DNA from: an uncultured Duncaniella sp.
GTDB lineage: Bacteria; Bacteroidota; Bacteroidia; Bacteroidales; Muribaculaceae
Assembly: GCA_910576785.1 (NCBI GenBank)
Contig: CAJTJG010000016.1
Coordinates: forward strand, 21,761-85,760
DNA: 64,000 bases
Reading direction: 5' to 3'
Below are positions 45,512-54,211 of the stretch, piece after piece. The number at the start of each line of letters is the position of its first letter. The stretch's first letter is position 1. The position numbers and the translations under genes were made by a program. The notes beneath the pieces are model-generated. The model was given only the letters and a program-made list of their open reading frames with translations, searched no databases and had not been told where the DNA came from.

Positions 45512-45625
45512 GGAAACAGAAGAAACAAAAGAAGGACATAGGAAACAGAAGTGAGGTGGAAATATCAATATGATATTAAAATCCTCTTCTGTTTCTTATG
45601 TCCTTCTTTTGTTTCTTCTGTTTCT
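45512..45625. repeat. Palindromic element D, closest empty relative of element A
   Basis: Arms 45512-45551 and 45586-45625 (40 bp) are reverse complements at 38 of 40 positions, with a 34-bp AT-rich spacer. Left-arm phrases (GAAACAAAAG, GGACATA, GAAACAGA) match the arms of element A at 3424-3882 rather than those of B and C. It lies immediately after the stop of the pectate-lyase-like gene and before the FadL promoter. The rest of the 45354-45635 spacer is AT-rich with nothing else recognised. Confidence 0.9.
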
Positions 45626-45635
45626 ATTTAGAAAT

Positions 45636-48239
45636 TCAGAGGCGCACTTTCTCAACCTTGTGGCCCTGGCGGCGTATGTAGATACCGTTGCCGGGATTCT
45701 GCACACGCATGCCCTGCATATTGTAGTATTCCACCGAACCGTTCTCACCATCGGCCTCTATGCCGCTGATGAAACTGCGGTCATCATCGCCCATGAGCGA
45801 GTTGAGATACACCTCAAGAGCCGTATACCCCTCGGTGCCCATCGGAGTGTTGTTGTCAAGCTCCGAGAGAGAAGAGGCATGCTTGAGCTCCCATGCGTCG
45901 GGCAGACCGTCGCCGTCAGTGTCAGGCTCCACAGTGTAGTCCGTGCTGTAGGCGAAGAATCCCTCTGCGTCATCCTCGCGGTCTATTATGCCCTTCTTGC
46001 CATAAGTGGCCGCACCCGTGCGGGTCTCCTCGGCCAGACGGCTCTCCACCTTGTCGCGGTTCACGGTTCCGGCACAGGCTATGACGTTGGCGAACGCCGT
46101 TGCAGCATCCTCCACATTCTCGAGCATATACCGCTCAGGAGTATAGTCACCTATTGTAGCCGCTACCGTATACTTATAATATGCGTTGGCAGGTGTGATG
46201 CGTGCATCGGTGCGTATCTGGTCGAGTGTATATGTCTCGGCGGCCATGGCCTTCCAGTTGTCGGCGCTGGCATCGGCGAATCCCTCGGCGGCATTGCCGG
46301 CCACATACCACACGGACGGTGCCCACGATGTGGCGCCCGAGCGGGCATAGGAAGCGTTGACAAACTCCACCCTCGAGGCATCCGAGGCAGGACCCGGCTT
46401 ATAGTAGTTGGACATGAAGTTGCACTCATGGGCCGAATTCAGACCATTGTACTCGGCAATGTCAGCCGTATTCTCGCCGCCGTAGCATCCGCCGCGCTTG
46501 CCGTAGTTGTAGTTCACATTGTTGGCATACTCCATGAACACCAAATAATCCTCGCCACGGGCGCCGTTCAGACGGGCCGAGCGTGAATTGTTGTGCACCA
46601 GCAGATTGTGGTGATAAGTAGCCGGCGATCCACCGAGCTGGGCGCCATATCCGCGTGCACCCTTCGAGTGGCCGGCGTTATAGAGACCCTCGTGGATTAT
46701 GGAGTTCTGCACCGTGAGGAAGTGCGAGTCGGCGGTGTTGAGATTCTCCTCCACCGACCATCCGAACGAACAGTGGTCGAATATGAAGTTGTAGCAGTTC
46801 TCAGCACCCACGGCGTTCTCAGCCAGCACATTGCCCGAGGCGTCCAGACGTCCCACACGGAAACGCATGTTGCGCACTATGAAATTGCGGCTGCCGCCGA
46901 GATTCACCTTGTTGTGCGTCACAACCACACCATCGCCGGGGGCCGACTGTCCGGCCAGAGTCCAGTTGTCACGGCTCACGCTCAGCTGTGATTTGAGCGC
47001 TATCTCGCCGCTCACATCGAAGAGTATGGTGATAGGTTCGCCCGGGTACTGTGTGAACGCCCAGCGCAGTGTGCCGGGGGTACCGTCGTCGGCCAGTGAG
47101 GTCACCTTGACCACCTTTCCGCCGCGGCCACCGGAAGCATACTTGCCGAATCCCTCGGCCGAGGGGAATGCCTTGATGCCCGTCTCGGCTGGCTCCTTGT
47201 AGTCGTTGCCTGAGCCGCCACCACCCTGGAAGCGGTCAAGATCGGTGAGAGTGCCGGGATCGTTCACCATATTGTCGCGTGCATAGGCCACCTGCGCGGG
47301 TGTCACCTCGCGGCCATATATACGCAGCTTGTGCACACGCGGAGCCTGACGGTCGGCCATCGGATCGATGGTCTGGGTGAACACGGGGCTCTGCACGGGA
47401 TTCTCCGGATCCTCGCCATCCCACACACGCCAGCGCAGCGACACATCCTCGGCATCGATCACATTCTCCATGAAGTAGCCCTGATCGCTGAACACGGTCC
47501 ATCCCTGCTTCTGCTTCTCCGAACCCATCCACACGAGAGGCTTCCAGTCGGCGTCGCCTATCTTGACATCACACTTTATGCCGCGGCCCCACGATGTGGA
47601 CGACCACGACCACTCTATGCGGTCAACATAGGGTATATGATCTATCTCCATCCATCCGTGCAGCGACTCCCCTGCCACGGCAGCGTTGCGGCACATCTGC
47701 ACGAAGCCGGCCTCGCCGTAGGTGGGGACACCCTTGGAGTTCACCACCACATTGTCCTCCAGGCGCACGGTGTGACCCTTCACGGTCCAGTTGTTGCGCG
47801 TGGTGGCCGAGTTGCCCACCGCCGACTCATTGAGATAATACTGGCGGCAGAATGCAGCCGTGGCGCCGGCATAGCCGTTGTAGGAAGCCTTCGTGGCAAA
47901 CGTACAGTTGTGGAACAGCACCGGATACTTCATATCATCCTCCGTTCCGCCCACAGGCACATTGATTATGGCGTTGACATACGAATCCGAAGCCCAGTCC
48001 GGGCAGTCGCGTCCCGTCTCGCCGGCCCAGGTGTCGGGCCAGGTGGTGTCCGAGAAATTCAGGTCTATGATGCGCGGATAAGTCGAGCTTCCGCTCCAGC
48101 TCTCCACCACCGACTCCGGGTCAAGACTCCCCTCGATGGCGGCCATGGCAGTTGCCGCGAGCCCCATGAGGCCGGCAAGGGCAACTCCCCTTTTCAAGAT
48201 TCCATTCATGGTATTATTACTTACTTTGGTATTAAACAT
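45636..48239 (-). CDS. large secreted pectate-lyase-like (PL1-type) protein
   Basis: The 867-residue protein carries a signal peptide (GVALAGLMGLAATAMA); translation may begin at 48239 or at the second Met, 48209. The first 350 residues are a beta-rich region with no family I recognise. From about residue 355 (KAFPSAEGFGKYASGGRGGKVVKVTSLAD) a right-handed beta-helix of the pectate lyase type begins, with the phrases NFIVRNMRFRVG, FIFDHCSFGWSVEENL and YHHNLLVHNNSRSARL. A calcium-binding DTDGDGLPDAWE follows. The end (YYNMQGMRVQNPGNGIYIRR) looks like a short T9SS tail. It likely cleaves pectin-like polysaccharide outside the cell; substrate not proven. Confidence 0.88.
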   Translation of the reverse strand: MFNTKVSNNTMNGILKRGVALAGLMGLAATAMAAIEGSLDPESVVESWSGSSTYPRIIDLNFSDTTWPDTWAGETGRDCPDWASDSYVNAIINVPVGGTEDDMKYPVLFHNCTFATKASYNGYAGATAAFCRQYYLNESAVGNSATTRNNWTVKGHTVRLEDNVVVNSKGVPTYGEAGFVQMCRNAAVAGESLHGWMEIDHIPYVDRIEWSWSSTSWGRGIKCDVKIGDADWKPLVWMGSEKQKQGWTVFSDQGYFMENVIDAEDVSLRWRVWDGEDPENPVQSPVFTQTIDPMADRQAPRVHKLRIYGREVTPAQVAYARDNMVNDPGTLTDLDRFQGGGGSGNDYKEPAETGIKAFPSAEGFGKYASGGRGGKVVKVTSLADDGTPGTLRWAFTQYPGEPITILFDVSGEIALKSQLSVSRDNWTLAGQSAPGDGVVVTHNKVNLGGSRNFIVRNMRFRVGRLDASGNVLAENAVGAENCYNFIFDHCSFGWSVEENLNTADSHFLTVQNSIIHEGLYNAGHSKGARGYGAQLGGSPATYHHNLLVHNNSRSARLNGARGEDYLVFMEYANNVNYNYGKRGGCYGGENTADIAEYNGLNSAHECNFMSNYYKPGPASDASRVEFVNASYARSGATSWAPSVWYVAGNAAEGFADASADNWKAMAAETYTLDQIRTDARITPANAYYKYTVAATIGDYTPERYMLENVEDAATAFANVIACAGTVNRDKVESRLAEETRTGAATYGKKGIIDREDDAEGFFAYSTDYTVEPDTDGDGLPDAWELKHASSLSELDNNTPMGTEGYTALEVYLNSLMGDDDRSFISGIEADGENGSVEYYNMQGMRVQNPGNGIYIRRQGHKVEKVRL

Positions 48240-48292
48240 TAAATCATATAAATTTTGTATATACGCTCACTTGCGCACTCTTATGCAAGCCA

Positions 48293-49789
48293 TCATTTTA
48301 TTTTGTCAAGGTAATTGATAAGTCGTGTGAAGTCGGAAGTTTCTGCTATGTCAGAACCAAGAAGGGTAAGATTGCCATGTCTGTCTATAATGGCATGACA
48401 CGGAATAGAGAGAATACCATTTCCGTTACCAAATGTTGAATATACTTCTTGTTTTATATCTTTGTTAATTAGGACGTGGTGACCTTTAAGGTTGTAATAT
48501 TTAACCATGTTTCTCCAACGATCCTCAATGCCATCCTCTTCATTCACAGAAATATACAGAAGTTGTATATCGTTCTCAGATGCGTAATCCTGAATCGGCT
48601 TCACATGCTCAAAACTTTTGCGACATGGTCCGCACCAAGTCGCCCAAAGATCTATAAGTACAGGGGTCCCATTGTATGATTTAAATAGCTGTTCTAATGT
48701 TTTAAGCCCTGAATTATCAATAAAGACTATTCCATCCGATGTTTTTGGTTTGTTGAATGCTAAGTTAGCTTCAATTTCTTTATCAAGGAATGGGATCAGG
48801 CCACTGCCGGGAAATAGAGACTTGAACCTCGTTGTTAGTTCAGGCGCACACGGGCTGAATGTGTTGCTGCTACCATCTGTATATAGAAACTGCCCGAAGG
48901 CTGCTTCAGCAGCCTTACCGCCAAGAGTTTTAAGTACATATTCACTTTTTATCCACAATAATGAATCTGTAGTGATTTCTGAATCAGGATTTACATCCTG
49001 TAAGAAAAAATTTTCCATGATATCACCGAAATAAGGAGAGCGTCCATTTGCAGGATTATTCATATCTATCTCATTCCTCAGGCGAGCAAGATCTTTATCC
49101 CATGACAAATGCTTGTTTTTGCGTTTTGCTTTGTTATAGCAAATCTGATAGACCATAAGGGCAGAAAGATTGGCATCTCGTCGAGCTGCTTCCAACAATT
49201 CAGTTGTAGAGCCATTATATTGGTTTAAAAGGCTATCGACAAAAACTTCGAGTTTGGTTGAGACAGAATAAGAGTCAGTATCAGAATAAATATTCAAGCA
49301 ATCTTTTCCACCTGTAGCCAACGCGAACCATATATCATAAATCTTATCGTCTACATCTGTCAAATGGCTGTCAAGGCTATTTCCTGATGGTGTCAAAATA
49401 TCAATTTTTTCTTCTGACAGGGGATCAATTGTGACTTCTGTTACACCGGGCATTACATAGAAAGATTTATATGCTCCTGGTAAATTCCTATTAGTATCTT
49501 TTACTGAAATCATCATTCTTTCAATGCTTTCAGTTGGTATTTTCAAAAGGCAGACACTGTCAGAATCGAGATTTATGGGTGTAAAGGTACTTAGCCAGAC
49601 TCCATTGTAACTGCGGTGATAAGTCAGGTCGAAGCCTGCTGTGTTTTTTGCTTTAATTCTTACAGATGCATCTTTTGGCTGAGAATAGCTAATGATGGCC
49701 GAGGACATTAAGAAAGCTAATATCAAACAATGTTTGATAAAAGAATTATTCCCCTTGGAAATATAATTTTTGTTCTTTTCTAAACACAT
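48293..49789 (-). CDS. TlpA-family thiol-disulfide oxidoreductase
   Basis: The 498-residue protein has a hydrophobic signal or anchor near residues 18-36 (FIKHCLILAFLMSSAIISYS), a large N-terminal region of unknown fold, and a C-terminal thioredoxin-like domain with LIDLWATWCGPCRKSF (CxxC near residue 390) and the cis-Pro loop ILSIPCHAIID. Bacteroidetes have many such proteins in the periplasm. The gene is clearly AT-richer than the surrounding GC-rich genes, suggesting acquisition. It sits between the pectate-lyase-like gene and a glycosyltransferase cluster. Its client protein is unknown. Confidence 0.9.
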   Translation of the reverse strand: MCLEKNKNYISKGNNSFIKHCLILAFLMSSAIISYSQPKDASVRIKAKNTAGFDLTYHRSYNGVWLSTFTPINLDSDSVCLLKIPTESIERMMISVKDTNRNLPGAYKSFYVMPGVTEVTIDPLSEEKIDILTPSGNSLDSHLTDVDDKIYDIWFALATGGKDCLNIYSDTDSYSVSTKLEVFVDSLLNQYNGSTTELLEAARRDANLSALMVYQICYNKAKRKNKHLSWDKDLARLRNEIDMNNPANGRSPYFGDIMENFFLQDVNPDSEITTDSLLWIKSEYVLKTLGGKAAEAAFGQFLYTDGSSNTFSPCAPELTTRFKSLFPGSGLIPFLDKEIEANLAFNKPKTSDGIVFIDNSGLKTLEQLFKSYNGTPVLIDLWATWCGPCRKSFEHVKPIQDYASENDIQLLYISVNEEDGIEDRWRNMVKYYNLKGHHVLINKDIKQEVYSTFGNGNGILSIPCHAIIDRHGNLTLLGSDIAETSDFTRLINYLDKIK

Positions 49790-49898
49790 GCACTTAGTGG
49801 TCTACTATGGTTCTGAATGTGAATCACGCTATCGTTTTTCATGCTCTTCTAACGTATTCTTCTCGCGTGTACACACATGAATATAATTAAGATGTATT

Positions 49899-50957
49899 CT
49901 ACGTAAGTAACATGCGGAGTGCAAATTTAAGCAATTTCGGCCGTCTGAGCAATTCCCACCGCATTTTTGCCGTCATCGTGGCCGGATACAGATCAGGATG
50001 GTCGGGATACGGGATAGTCATCGGGTAGAGCCCCTCCCTCTCATGGGCCTCAAGCTCGGCCAACGCCTCGGCAGCGGGGAGCGCCTTCAGCGAGAGCACC
50101 ATCGACCAGAAGGCATACTCGTACCACTGCGCCTTCTGCATTATCCAATAGTTCACCTCCCGGTCAAGCCCGTCCGCCGGACTCTCTATCAGCAGAGCGC
50201 GGAAATCCCTCACAAGCCATGGCAGCGTGATGCGCCGGCTTATCATGTGACCCCTCCCCGACGAGTGCATGTCACTCGCGGGATACTGGATCCAGTGATA
50301 TCCCACACATCCGGTGGTCACTATCAGCCGCGCCGCAAGCACAAGCCGCCACATGAACACCATGTCCTCATAGAACCGCACCCGGGGGTCAAACTCCACA
50401 CCATGCTCCAGTGCGAACTCTCGGCCGAACACAGCCGTCCACACAGGCGTGGCGTCATGGAGGCCGCGTGTCTCCACCACATACTCCCGCCCGCTCAGAC
50501 GCGATGTCACCTCAGCCGCACCGGCGGGAGCGTCACACTCCATCAGCCGTGCCACATCCTCAGGCGCCGGAGTGTCGAAACGGAAACGCACCACATCGGC
50601 ACCCTCCCGCTCTATCACACCCACATGCTCGGCGAGCACCCCGGGCACAAGCAGATCATCCTGATCCATCATGTAGACATAGCGCCCGCGGGCCTCATGC
50701 AGACCGCGGTTGCGCGCGGCACCCTGCCCGGCATTCCGCTGCCTCACCAGCCGCAGGTTCGGATAGAGAGGCATATACCGCTCCTCCACCATCCTCACCG
50801 TACCGTCAGTGGATCCATCGTCCACCAGTATCACCTCCGCGTCAAGGCCATCCCTGCCGAAAATCCCCTGCCCCTCGAGCGTGGCGCACAGCCCCGGCAG
50901 ATGCCCCTCCGCATTGTACAGCGGCACTATCACCGATAGTATTGGCTGCGCTGTCAT
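49899..50957 (-). CDS. glycosyltransferase family 2, third of three tandem copies
   Basis: The start MTAQPILSVIVPLYNAEG at 50957 is chosen; it overlaps the preceding stop by 4 bp. The 352-residue GT-A enzyme has VILVDDGSTDGT and the metal/donor site MMDQDDLLVPG (near residue 100). The C-terminal half is helical and shared with the two upstream paralogues. It would add a sugar to a surface glycan. Donor and acceptor are unknown. It is the last gene of an overlapping three-gene unit and is GC-richer than the first gene in that unit. Confidence 0.92.
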   Translation of the reverse strand: MTAQPILSVIVPLYNAEGHLPGLCATLEGQGIFGRDGLDAEVILVDDGSTDGTVRMVEERYMPLYPNLRLVRQRNAGQGAARNRGLHEARGRYVYMMDQDDLLVPGVLAEHVGVIEREGADVVRFRFDTPAPEDVARLMECDAPAGAAEVTSRLSGREYVVETRGLHDATPVWTAVFGREFALEHGVEFDPRVRFYEDMVFMWRLVLAARLIVTTGCVGYHWIQYPASDMHSSGRGHMISRRITLPWLVRDFRALLIESPADGLDREVNYWIMQKAQWYEYAFWSMVLSLKALPAAEALAELEAHEREGLYPMTIPYPDHPDLYPATMTAKMRWELLRRPKLLKFALRMLLT

Positions 50958-52033
50958 CGTCCTGTCAGTTTCTTGACCGCGGAACGTCCGGAAAGAAGCA
51001 TTCTCATTAACGACGGATGCTTCATCCCGGCCCATACCAACCTGAATCCAGCCCATGCAGGGGTGAAAGGTTTCAGCCTGAAAGGAAATCCGGACCTGGG
51101 TCTCAGCATTCCGCGCCCTGCCTCGTGAGTCAGTTCATTCTCAAACACATCTCTGTTGTCAGGCATCCACCTGATAGCAAGAAACCAATATTGCACCAGA
51201 TACGATGACTTCACCTTTTCAAGCCACTCATCGATATCCTTGTCCCTCGCCACATATTTTCCACCGTCCTCAAGTATATCCCATATGCGATCAGACAACA
51301 GAGCAAACGAAGGCCGTCGGCTCCACACATGCCCCTTCTCCAGATTATGGCAATCACTCTCCGGATAATTTATGTAGATTATACCGCAATTATCACACAC
51401 CGACACCCGGGGATCCACAAGAAACATGTGCATGTTGAACAGATAGTCATCTATCATCCTTATCGAAGGATCGAACCGTATGGCGTTCCTGTTCAGAAAA
51501 TCACGCCTCACCACAGTGGTCCATATCGTAGTCTCGCCCGAGAGATAATCCGTCATCCTTATGTAATCCCTGCCCCTTACAATACGGGTATGGATCTCAC
51601 CGAGCGCCAGCAGATTGGCGGCTACCTCTGACATTTCGGATGAGGGAACCTCCCTGAACCCGAACCGTATCATGTCGCTCCCATCCTGTTCAAGGCGCAA
51701 TGTCATGGGTATCAACATGTCCGGAACAAGGATATCATCCTGATCCATCATGTAGACATATTTCATGCGGGCCATATCTATACCCTTGTTACGCGCGGCG
51801 GCCTGACCGGCGTTTTCCTGATGATGGCAACGTATCACACCGGGATACCTCTCCATATAAGATCTGATTATCCCGGCTGACCCGTCAGTAGAACCGTCAT
51901 CTATCAGAATAAGTTCCACAGGGATACGTGTCTCCGGTTCAAATATGCCTTGGGTGGACAATGTGCCGAATAGTTGGTCCAGATATCTCTCCCCGTTGTA
52001 GACGGGTATTATTATGCTTAATGATGTTGTCAT
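50954..52033 (-). CDS. glycosyltransferase family 2, second tandem copy
   Basis: This 359-residue GT-A protein begins MTTSLSIIIPVYNGERYLDQLF and has LILIDDGSTDGS and YMMDQDDILVPDML. Its middle and C-terminal parts (WTTVVRRDFLNRNAIRFD, IRMIDDYLFNMHMFL) align with the neighbours on both sides, so the three arose by tandem duplication. Both ends overlap adjacent genes by 4 bp. A role in cell-surface polysaccharide or lipid glycan synthesis is inferred from family and context. Confidence 0.92.
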   Translation of the reverse strand: MTTSLSIIIPVYNGERYLDQLFGTLSTQGIFEPETRIPVELILIDDGSTDGSAGIIRSYMERYPGVIRCHHQENAGQAAARNKGIDMARMKYVYMMDQDDILVPDMLIPMTLRLEQDGSDMIRFGFREVPSSEMSEVAANLLALGEIHTRIVRGRDYIRMTDYLSGETTIWTTVVRRDFLNRNAIRFDPSIRMIDDYLFNMHMFLVDPRVSVCDNCGIIYINYPESDCHNLEKGHVWSRRPSFALLSDRIWDILEDGGKYVARDKDIDEWLEKVKSSYLVQYWFLAIRWMPDNRDVFENELTHEAGRGMLRPRSGFPFRLKPFTPAWAGFRLVWAGMKHPSLMRMLLSGRSAVKKLTGR

Positions 52034-53103
52034 TTCTTTGAGGTTGATTTCAATACGCCCCTCACCCAGAACATCATCCTGAGCAGAGATGGATGGCGCA
52101 TACCGAGATACAGATTTTTAAATAGAATGAGATGCGGACGGAGCAGACTCTTGTCTGGAAGACAATCCGGATAGGCGGGAAGCACCGACACTCTCCTCTG
52201 CCGGTCTATCTCCTTAAACACCCTATCAAGGCTCTCGGGCATCCATATGAATGCGGCATACCAGTAAAACAACGTATAGCGGGTCTGCAACTCCTTGAGC
52301 CATGCCACAATCACATCAGGGACACCACCGGCCTGTAGTCTCTTGATAATAGGCACAAGATCCTCGGCAAAATATACAAACGATGGCCTTAGACTCCATT
52401 CATGCTCACGATCACGCCTGTGGCTGTTGCTGTCGTCATACACAATATAATATATACCCGTCAGCTGACACACCGACACTCGCCTGGCCACCGCCATAAC
52501 GCTGATATTGAATATGCCGTCCTCATTTGTACGCATCCTTGCATCGAACCTTAGATTCCGTTTCCGTAGAAACTCCACACTGAATATCGATGTCCACACA
52601 TTCATCTCATGCCGCATACAGTCCGAGTCAAGCATGAATCCTATGCCGTCAGTCACATGTGTATGCATGGTCGATACGCTCCTGTCAACCTTGGGCAGGC
52701 TCCCCTTGTCCTTGCTATCCACCTCGACATATTTGAATCTCAGCACCTCCGACCCGTCATCCTCTATTCTCTTCACCAACGGCACGAGCACATCGTCCAC
52801 CAGGATATCATCACAGTCCAGCATGTAGACATATTTCATCCTCGCATTGTCAAGCCCGAGATTCCTGGCCGTAGCCTGACCCGAGTTTTCCTGTCGAAGA
52901 TACCTGACATTGGGATACATAGCCACATACTCCCTTATGACCTCCGGAGTTCCATCGATCGATCCGTCATCCACCATTATCACCTCAACGGGGATATCCG
53001 TATCCGTCCCCAGGACATTCTGACGGCCGAGCGTATCGAAAAGCTGCGGGATATGCCGCGAGCCATTGTATACGGGTATTACGATGCTGAGAGATGCCTC
53101 CAT
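52030..53103 (-). CDS. glycosyltransferase family 2, first tandem copy
   Basis: The start MEASLSIVIPVYNGSRHIPQLF at 53103 is chosen; the extra 20 upstream residues (SHTYIQNHSLHIFFLYKPN) are probably untranslated. The 357-residue protein has VIMVDDGSIDGT and YMLDCDDILVDD, where the usual Gln in DQDD is Cys. It is the first gene of the three-copy unit and somewhat AT-richer than the third. Function as for the paralogues; substrate unknown. Confidence 0.91.
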   Translation of the reverse strand: MEASLSIVIPVYNGSRHIPQLFDTLGRQNVLGTDTDIPVEVIMVDDGSIDGTPEVIREYVAMYPNVRYLRQENSGQATARNLGLDNARMKYVYMLDCDDILVDDVLVPLVKRIEDDGSEVLRFKYVEVDSKDKGSLPKVDRSVSTMHTHVTDGIGFMLDSDCMRHEMNVWTSIFSVEFLRKRNLRFDARMRTNEDGIFNISVMAVARRVSVCQLTGIYYIVYDDSNSHRRDREHEWSLRPSFVYFAEDLVPIIKRLQAGGVPDVIVAWLKELQTRYTLFYWYAAFIWMPESLDRVFKEIDRQRRVSVLPAYPDCLPDKSLLRPHLILFKNLYLGMRHPSLLRMMFWVRGVLKSTSKK

Positions 53104-53181
53104 GTTCGGTTTGTATAGAAAAAAGATGTGGAGAGAGTGATTTTGTATATAGGTATGTGACACTCATATATACAAATATAC

Positions 53182-53242
53182 AAAAAAGGGACAAAACAAT
53201 TAATTACAATCCTACTGATAATTAATCTTCTGTCCCTTTTTT
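53182..53242. repeat. Palindromic element F (short)
   Basis: Arms 53182-53204 (AAAAAAGGGACA, then an ATTAAT-ending part) and 53221-53242 are imperfect reverse complements around a 16-bp spacer. The AAGGGACAAAA core ties it to elements A-E. It lies between the start of the GT2 unit and the end of the TPR gene, on the 3' side of the latter. The A-run and T-run could also make it the TPR gene's terminator. Confidence 0.75.
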
Positions 53243-53315
53243 ATTTCCCTTACCGCGCAGACACCGGTGTTCCGTATGTGCGCCGGACGGGAATATAGTT
53301 TTTGCGTGATCAGGA

Positions 53316-54002
53316 TCACTCGCCGGCTGAGGCGAGAGCACGCTCCAGATATTTCTGGAAGTCGGTGCCGATCTCGGCTCCATACGAGGGATATTCCTTG
53401 ATGATCTGCTCGTAGATGGCAGCCTCTGCCTTGTAGTCCTTCATCTCGCGGAGCACTGTGGCCTCCTTCAGAAGGAATGTGGGGGTATAGGCGGGATTGT
53501 TGTCCGAGATCTTCACAGCCTGCTTGAAGCAGTCAAGAGCCTCGGCATACTTCTTGAGGTTCACATAGCAGTCGCCCTCGAGGCTCTTGGCGCCGGCTCC
53601 GATGATGGACTCCGACGAGGAGTAGTTCTTGAGGTGATTGAGAGCTTCCTCATATTTCTTATCCTTATAGAGGAGGATAGCGGCGTTGAGGTCGGCGAGA
53701 TCACCGGCCTTGTAGCCATGGTCGGCGGCCACCTGCTGATACTTGGCAAGCGCCACGGAGTCATTGCCCATCAGAAGCTCTATGTCGGCCTGCCCGAGTG
53801 CCTCGTTGGCGGCGTTGATGCCCGGCTGACGCACGGCATAGACCCATATGAGGATGACAGCCACAACAACTGCCACAGCCACACAGCTGTACACGATGAT
53901 GCGGGGATTGTTCTGTACTTTCTCGCCGAGACCGGTGAGGGTGTCGTTTACCTCATCGATGGAGGTGCGGGTTTCTTCGGTGTTGGTTTTATTATCTGCC
54001 AT
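53316..54002 (-). CDS. TPR-containing single-pass membrane protein
   Basis: This 228-residue protein has a charged cytoplasmic N-terminus (about 35 residues), one transmembrane helix (IIVYSCVAVAVVVAVILIWVY) and tetratricopeptide repeats on the periplasmic side (about residues 70-215, e.g. KKYEEALNHLKNYSSS and KKYAEALDCFKQAV). The layout recalls YfgM, a helper of periplasmic chaperones, but sequence similarity cannot be judged here. It has its own -7 box (TAATTTTG, 54067-54074) and stands alone. Confidence 0.88.
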   Translation of the reverse strand: MADNKTNTEETRTSIDEVNDTLTGLGEKVQNNPRIIVYSCVAVAVVVAVILIWVYAVRQPGINAANEALGQADIELLMGNDSVALAKYQQVAADHGYKAGDLADLNAAILLYKDKKYEEALNHLKNYSSSESIIGAGAKSLEGDCYVNLKKYAEALDCFKQAVKISDNNPAYTPTFLLKEATVLREMKDYKAEAAIYEQIIKEYPSYGAEIGTDFQKYLERALASAGE

Positions 54003-54066
54003 TGTGTTTTGTGTTTTTACTTACTGTTCGGAGCCTTCCCTGCGTGAGGGCACGGCTTTCAACATG

Positions 54067-54074
54067 CAAAATTA
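54067..54074 (-). promoter_or_regulatory. -7 box of the TPR gene
   Basis: TAATTTTG on the minus strand fits the -7 consensus and lies 65 bp before the TPR start codon. No TTG was seen at the usual -33 distance. Confidence 0.45.
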
Positions 54075-54114
54075 GTATTTATTCCCCGAAGAATGAAATT
54101 TTTATCTCTATTTT

Positions 54115-54145
54115 TTGTCGGTCACAGCGCAAAACGCTATCTTTG
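54115..54145 (+). promoter_or_regulatory. consensus promoter of the glycosyltransferase operon
   Basis: TTG (54115-54117), 20 bp, then TATCTTTG (54138-54145) is a textbook Bacteroidetes promoter. The glycosyltransferase start codon is 67 bp downstream. Confidence 0.8.
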
Positions 54146-54211
54146 TAGCTCCACTGACACATTTTTTTCAAGGCCCTAAAGCCTATACGACCTGACAGAC
54201 TTTGACATAAC

